Origin: Bacteroidales bacterium
GTDB lineage: Bacteria; Bacteroidota; Bacteroidia; Bacteroidales; UBA10428
NCBI GenBank assembly: GCA_035299085.1
Contig: DATGXG010000023.1
Location: forward strand, 1 to 64,000
DNA: 64,000 bases
Reading direction: 5' to 3'
The position numbers and the translations under genes are program-made. A model generated the notes under the pieces. It saw only the letters and a program-made list of their open reading frames with translations. It made no database searches and was not told the DNA's origin. Shown piece by piece: positions 62,592 to 64,000 of this stretch. Each line of letters starts with the position of its first letter. Within the stretch, counting starts at the first letter, position 1.

Positions 62592-63542
62592 TTATTGAAG
62601 CCTTTCATCCACAAGGTATCTCGGACGGCGTTTTACTTCCTTATAAATTTTCCCAAGATATTCGCCAATTATACCGATGCATAATATTTGTACTCCTCCA
62701 AGGAAATAGAAAGGAAGAACTGTTGAAAACCACCCCGGAATAGTTTTATTGTTTATAAAGGCTGCAAGTGCATAAATCATGAGCAATACACAAATGAAAA
62801 ATACCAGGAATCCTATGATTGTGATGAAACGAAGTGGAACAACGCTGAAAGATGCTATGCCATCAAGTGCCAGTGATAGCATTTTGGTGACCGGGTATTT
62901 TGTTTTACCCGTCATCCGCCTTTTGCGATCATAATATACTATGGCTGTGCTAAAACCCATGGATGGAAACAATCCTCTCAGATACAGATTTACTTCCGTG
63001 TAATTACTGAATTCGTCAAGCACTCTTTGGCTAATAAGCCTGAAGTCGGAATGGTTGAGAATTGCTTCTTTATTAAAGACTTTCAAAATTCTGTGAAACG
63101 TAAGCGCTGATACTCTTTTAAAAACTGAATCGGAATAGCGACTCTTCCGCACACCGTAAACAATTTCATTGCCATCCTGAAATCTCTTAATCATTTCACC
63201 AATCACCTGTACATCATCCTGGAGATCCGCATCGATAGAAACCAGGCAGTCAGCTTGTGAGTTAAACTCCAATAAACCGGCCACCAGAGCGTATTGATGA
63301 CCCCTGTTTGCTGAAAGCCGGATAGCTTTTATCTGGCTATGCATCCGGGCCAGCTCCTTTATCATATCCCAGGTAGAATCATTGCTTCGGTCATCAACGA
63401 GACCCAGAAAGCTGTCAGCTGAAACCAAATCTTCTTTTGTATAGGTTTCTAAAAGTTCAAGCAGCGTTTTAACTGTAGTTTCAACAACCTCCTGATCATT
63501 GTAACAGGGCACTATAATACCAACCTTTGTCTTTCGCGTCAT
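62592..63542 (-). CDS. GT2 glycosyltransferase, DPM1/GtrB-like
   Basis: This 316-aa enzyme has the same layout as the GT2 at 57.6 kb: LVDDRSNDSTWD, SIDADLQDD (metal-binding), HSDFRLISQRVL and two C-terminal membrane helices ending in GGVQILCIGIIGEYLGKIYKE. The two are paralogues. Twelve bases separate it from the methyltransferase upstream. The 232 bases between its stop and the DUF2079 gene hold no convincing gene. Confidence 0.92.
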   Translation of the reverse strand: MTRKTKVGIIVPCYNDQEVVETTVKTLLELLETYTKEDLVSADSFLGLVDDRSNDSTWDMIKELARMHSQIKAIRLSANRGHQYALVAGLLEFNSQADCLVSIDADLQDDVQVIGEMIKRFQDGNEIVYGVRKSRYSDSVFKRVSALTFHRILKVFNKEAILNHSDFRLISQRVLDEFSNYTEVNLYLRGLFPSMGFSTAIVYYDRKRRMTGKTKYPVTKMLSLALDGIASFSVVPLRFITIIGFLVFFICVLLMIYALAAFINNKTIPGWFSTVLPFYFLGGVQILCIGIIGEYLGKIYKEVKRRPRYLVDERLQ

Positions 63543-63554
63543 ATTAGCCTTGAA

Positions 63555-64000
63555 TTAGTTTTTCACGGCAGCTATAAGTATAATATCAAAAGTATTAAAC
63601 GGAATGTTCAAGTTTGATGGGATTAAGTTAAAAAGTTTGACTGATATCTTTCCGGACTTCTTCAATAGAAACAGTGAATAAAAAATCTGCCTTAAACTGC
63701 GGTAAATCGGGGGATAAGAAACATGTACGGTACTGAAACCATTTTGATCGAGCAACCTGATAAGATGCTTTTTTGAAAAATAATGTATGTGGCTGGGGGG
63801 ATGAATCATTCGCCAGTTGCGGCCTTTTAAGCGTGCAAGTGTCGATGAAATATCCCCGGTTGTAATATAAATCCGCCCACCCTTTCGGAGTTCAGCAGCT
63901 GACTTTTTTAAAAATTTCCCGGGATACTCAAGGTGCTCAATCACATCCCACATAAAAATGTCTGAATATAATACTGCCGGTGCAGGCTGCTGAAGGTAAT
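63555..64000 (-). CDS. Class I SAM-dependent methyltransferase, C-terminal part (window edge)
   Basis: The frame is open to the edge and contains FMWDVIEHLEYP (post-motif II Asp region typical of Methyltransf_23/UbiG-like enzymes), KGGRIYITTGDI and HIHYFSKKHLIRLLDQNGF. The N-terminal SAM-binding GxGxG motif lies outside the window. The context (GT2, GT-C-like genes) suggests modification of a surface glycan or its lipid carrier, which is inference. Confidence 0.8.
   Translation of the reverse strand, partial: YLQQPAPAVLYSDIFMWDVIEHLEYPGKFLKKSAAELRKGGRIYITTGDISSTLARLKGRNWRMIHPPSHIHYFSKKHLIRLLDQNGFSTVHVSYPPIYRSLRQIFYSLFLLKKSGKISVKLFNLIPSNLNIPFNTFDIILIAAVKN

Noticed and set aside
62329-62592. 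Minus-strand 87-codon frame between the DUF2079 and GT2 genes
   Set aside because: It overlaps the start of the DUF2079 gene and the end of the GT2 gene, and shows no domain, signal or membrane pattern.
1-64000. tRNA or rRNA genes and prophage
   Set aside because: No cloverleaf-like stems with a T-loop, no rRNA-like stretch and no phage structural genes were seen.

Overview
The window is chromosomal DNA of a Bacteroidota member, most likely of the Bacteroidales/Marinilabiliales group. Evidence: two TonB-dependent receptors with carboxypeptidase-regulatory N-termini, two giant surface proteins with type IX secretion (T9SS) C-terminal sorting domains, DUF3127, DUF4492 and DUF5683 proteins typical of the phylum, TAnnTTTG-type -7 promoter elements, very few Shine-Dalgarno sequences, and signal peptides that are repeatedly followed by Gln. 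No rRNA, tRNA, CRISPR array or prophage was found.

Layout. 1-10.2 kb: a LytS/LytTR two-component pair, a small TPR-like secreted protein, two TonB-dependent receptors, an AlkD-like DNA glycosylase, an MFS exporter, an SRPBCC protein and a TIGR01777 epimerase. 10.2-10.7 kb is a gene-less, strongly hairpin-forming stretch. 10.7-24.8 kb is mostly housekeeping on the minus strand: acyl-CoA ligase, sialate O-acetylesterase, chorismate synthase (aroC, with odd active-site residues), EPSP synthase (aroA), topoisomerase IV (parC, parE) and lysS, followed by aroK (+) and a DUF3127 protein (-).

25.0-35.0 kb is the most interesting part. It is a tight five-gene plus-strand operon: a 12-TM NTT-like membrane protein fused to HEAT repeats and a degenerate cNMP-binding domain; a three-module TIR / DUF4062-like / TIR-like protein; an nSTAND NTPase with a mid-protein membrane segment, coiled coil and WD40 propeller; an outer-membrane beta-barrel protein; and a propeller-like lipoprotein. 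Two paralogous giant T9SS adhesin-like proteins follow (2201 and 1152 aa). Together the operon has NTP-sensing, TIR, inner-membrane and outer-membrane parts. It is the best candidate here for an undescribed conflict or trans-envelope signalling system, but its function is inference.

45.3-49.7 kb is an oxygen-handling block: a flavodiiron protein opposite a cytochrome bd operon (DUF4492, cydA, cydB and a 35-codon single-TM ORF likely to be a small bd subunit). 49.7-50.7 kb is a REP/RAYT-like unit: an IS200-like HUH transposase gene flanked by many short palindromes. 50.8-57.4 kb: pssA, a HAD phosphatase, a glutaminyl cyclase lipoprotein, parA-parB, a DUF5683 protein and a LysM lytic transglycosylase. 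57.6-64 kb is a surface-glycan locus with two polyprenyl-type GT2 enzymes, two GT-C-like multi-pass proteins and a methyltransferase cut by the window edge.

Several intergenic regions carry tandem repeats with a strict 7-bp period but different unit sequences, plus a dispersed repeat seen in two orientations.
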